Shown here: piece after piece, positions 62,037-64,000 of the stretch
Layout: the number at the start of each line of letters is the position of its first letter
How positions within the stretch are numbered: position 1 is the first letter of the stretch
Assembly (NCBI GenBank): GCA_948470475.1
Contig: OX419347.1
Location: 17,887,675 to 17,951,674 of the forward strand
DNA: 64,000 bases
Source: Galaxea fascicularis
Lineage: Eukaryota; Cnidaria; Anthozoa; Scleractinia; Euphylliidae
Direction of reading: 5' to 3'
Translations under genes and position numbers: made by a program
Notes under the pieces: generated by a model
Seen by the model: the letters and a program-made list of their open reading frames with translations, nothing else
What the model was told of the DNA's origin: nothing
Database searches by the model: none

Positions 62037-63658
62037 ATGGATCTCGTTAAACTAACCGTCACTTTGGCTGCCTGTTTTGTTACAGTGAAAGCAGCTGGTA
62101 GGTGTCTGTTTATATGAATTTATCCCACTATAATTCATGGTAAAGTTCAGAAAAGTTGTTTATGATCTTAAAAGTAGAGAGAAAACACGGTCACTTTCTT
62201 TCTTTGTAAGCAAGCCAGTTATTGATCATCTTTTAAGACAATATCACAAACTATACCTTCTTTGGATTCCAGTTGCGTTGAATCACCATCCAGCTACTCC
62301 TTACCATATCTGACTAGTTCGTCAAGCCTACAAGGCATGAGAATACAAGAAACGATCATCAACGATCAGTTCAGTTAACCTTTAAACAAATTCTCCCCAC
62401 ATGTACGTTCTAAACGCGAAGGAACAATGAGCTTCTAAACTTGTTTGTAAATATGTCTTTTTTCAGTCTTTAACTGGACCAGTTCGGTACATGGCAGCAG
62501 GCATGTCTGTCATGGGTGGACGCAATCGAAATAGTATTTCTACTATTATTCTTTCGATTGTTAGGTCCTGCAAGGTGCAGTGGCCTATGCCAAGGTACCA
62601 CCCAAGAGTACAACGCGTGCGTTGCCAGAAACGAGACTCAGAGCTGTGCCACTTCTCCGTTAGGTAGCACTCATTGCTTTGTAGCTACAGGAGAGTACAC
62701 TGATTTGTCAGACCAATCGAAAGGCAGTGGAGCTGTAAATGGATGCATTGATCGTGCGGGTAAGAACAAAATTGACCGTAAAATGACTACGAAAACGATG
62801 TTTTCATACCAGACATACGTTATACATGCATTACAACTTTATCGCGAAAGTTTGGATCTTGATATCTCGTATTCTGACGTTTTGACGATATGTTAGAAGA
62901 GATCGAGAATAAAGCAGCCTGTTTTGAAACCTTGCTGTCAGCATAGGCGTACGGGCATTTTTTTTGCCAGGGGGGGCGGTGAACCATTTTCCCAAAAAAA
63001 TTCTTACAAGTTGCCCAAATTTTACGAAACAGTCGAAAGGAAACGAGGGTCATACGATGCACTAACAATGGCCTACATATGAATAAATAAATAATTGGCT
63101 TTGCCCAAATTTCTCTTGCCGCCCAAAAAATCTAGGTTGCCCAAACTTTTGGGGGGGCTGCAGCCCCGCCCCCCCGGCCCGTACGCCTATGGCTGTCAGA
63201 ATGCTTGCTATTTCCTGGCGCCATGACAATTCCGTTTTTGAAGTGCTTCATCATATTCGCAAATTATAATATTTCTTTGACATATTTTTGTCAAAGCTTG
63301 TTGGAAAATTTAAGCACAGGTGTTTCAAGGAGTTCTAAATCTCATATATAAGTTGAGATTTGGTTTACTGAAATCTGGGTTCGAGATTACTCAGTAGATC
63401 AGCATTTGAAGGTTCAAATATTTATCCATTCTCTTTCGTCTTCTTTTAGACAAAGCGAAGGCTTGCGAACGACTCAAACAGGCGCTGCGAGCGTTGCGGA
63501 ACGTGGATGTGACCTCTTGTGCCATTGAATGCTGTACAACCGACGCTGGAGTAGACCCACCCAAACCAACAACCGAACCACCAGCGGGGCAAGGATTCGC
63601 AGCCACTGGCAGTCCATTTGTTCTTCTTGCAGCTTTTGCAGTCTATTTTGGTTTCTAA
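62037..63658 (+). CDS. Ly6/uPAR-like GPI-anchored protein B
   Basis: Three exons, 62037-62097, 62565-62759 and 63450-63658, with phase 1 introns at the same sites as gene A; 154 residues. Signal peptide MDLVKLTVTLAACFVTVKAA; Cys-rich domain; a shared block YTDLSDQSKGSGAVNGC (gene A: YTDLSDQSKGTGAINGC); C-terminal hydrophobic end SPFVLLAAFAVYFGF for a probable GPI anchor. Only 10 Cys remain: gene A's Cys in INCA is Arg (IDRA), and the closing MCN is gone (CCTTDAGVDPP), so the final Cys-Asn of the Ly6 signature is absent. The rest stays open and conserved, so this looks like divergence rather than decay. Intron 2 holds a 250 bp MITE. Confidence 0.87.
62278..62410. repeat. Dispersed repeat, copy 2 (intron 1 of Ly6-like gene B)
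   Basis: Matches 7385-7525 over TACAAGGCATGAGAATACA and AAATTCTCCCCACATGTA. Confidence 0.7.
62942..63191. mobile_element. 250 bp hAT-like MITE with 8 bp target duplication
   Basis: Perfect 15 bp inverted ends (CATAGGCGTACGGGC / GCCCGTACGCCTATG). GCTGTCAG is duplicated at 62934-62941 and 63192-63199, the 8 bp duplication expected of hAT-superfamily insertions. G and C runs lie just inside the ends. No transposase. Confidence 0.92.
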
Positions 63659-63923
63659 AGCTAAAGTTAAGCCATTTCCACGGTCCATATAGAGTACATG
63701 TTTGAGTTTCTCAGGAATGACTGTCTTATGGTTGCTAAATAATCAGCAGTGATTTTTACTTGCTTGTTTGATCGCCAAAAAGTAGAGAGCGGCTTAGCAT
63801 AGTTCAACATTTTTTAGTACGAGTTGTTTCAACTGGAACTGGCGATGTTTGACCAAGTGATTCATTAAATAGAAGTTTAAGTAAGATGGATTTGCATGAG
63901 TAGATCAACGCATGTAGGGTTGA

Positions 63924-63929
63924 AATAAA
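63924..63929 (+). other. Poly(A) signal, Ly6-like gene B
   Basis: AATAAA about 265 bases after the TAA. The flanking sequence is homologous to that of gene A's 3' end. Confidence 0.6.
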
Positions 63930-64000
63930 CTTCAAGTGAATGATTATCACAGTTGTGCAAAGCCTGAAAAATTCAGGACGTCAACGGAATTTTTGAAACA

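Noticed and set aside
63391..63688. Minus-strand frames over the last Ly6-like exon
   Set aside because: Antisense of the coding exon of gene B, as are the frames at 56737-56958 for gene A.
1..64000. tRNA or rRNA genes
   Set aside because: No cloverleaf or rRNA core sequence was recognised by eye; a covariance-model scan would be needed to exclude small RNAs.

Overview
This is a eukaryotic nuclear window. Coding is split into short exons with GT..AG introns, the DNA is AT-rich, and the space between exons is packed with LINE ends, MITEs and dispersed minisatellites. The gene content (a class C GPCR of GABA-B type, Ly6/uPAR GPI proteins, a C-type lectin/LamG protein) together with CR1/L2-like LINE ends suggests an animal, most likely an anthozoan cnidarian such as a stony coral. 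That taxonomic call is inference from gene style and repeat style; no species-specific marker was found.

Layout. (1) 1466-11563, plus strand: one long gene of 14 visible exons. All exon phases agree and the visible coding sequence is exactly divisible by three (1225 codons plus stop). It encodes a P-type dye-decolourising peroxidase (DyP) fused to a complete glycyl radical enzyme (GRE). The true first exon is not identified; a LINE end lies just upstream. (2) 11564-27040: mostly repeats, including a duplicated ~0.8 kb repeat, a TTAA-flanked MITE, a palindromic element, a ~190 bp tandem repeat and a few orphan exon-like pieces. (3) 27638-30580, minus strand: a C-type lectin-like domain whose two halves flank a LamG module carried by phase 1-1 exons. 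One LamG exon has an apparent one-base frameshift. (4) 31993-32283: a small two-TM ORF. (5) 37645-50824, plus strand: a 19-exon GABA-B-type receptor of 1541 residues with a Cys-rich cluster just after TM7 and a very long charged C-tail that carries a short repeated DYSHV motif. (6) 53933-63658: a local cluster of small three-exon Ly6/uPAR-like GPI proteins (two apparently intact, one first-exon relic). It is broken up by a 902 bp TTA-flanked foldback element, a LINE 3' end, a 250 bp hAT-like MITE with a perfect 8 bp target duplication, and a decayed repeat-family gene.

The item most worth following up is the DyP-GRE fusion. It joins a peroxide-using haem peroxidase to an oxygen-sensitive radical enzyme class that is rare in animals. 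All key residues of both halves are visible in sequence. The substrate, the activating radical-SAM enzyme and the physiological role cannot be read from this window. The genes here do not look like one functional pathway; they are separate eukaryotic loci.
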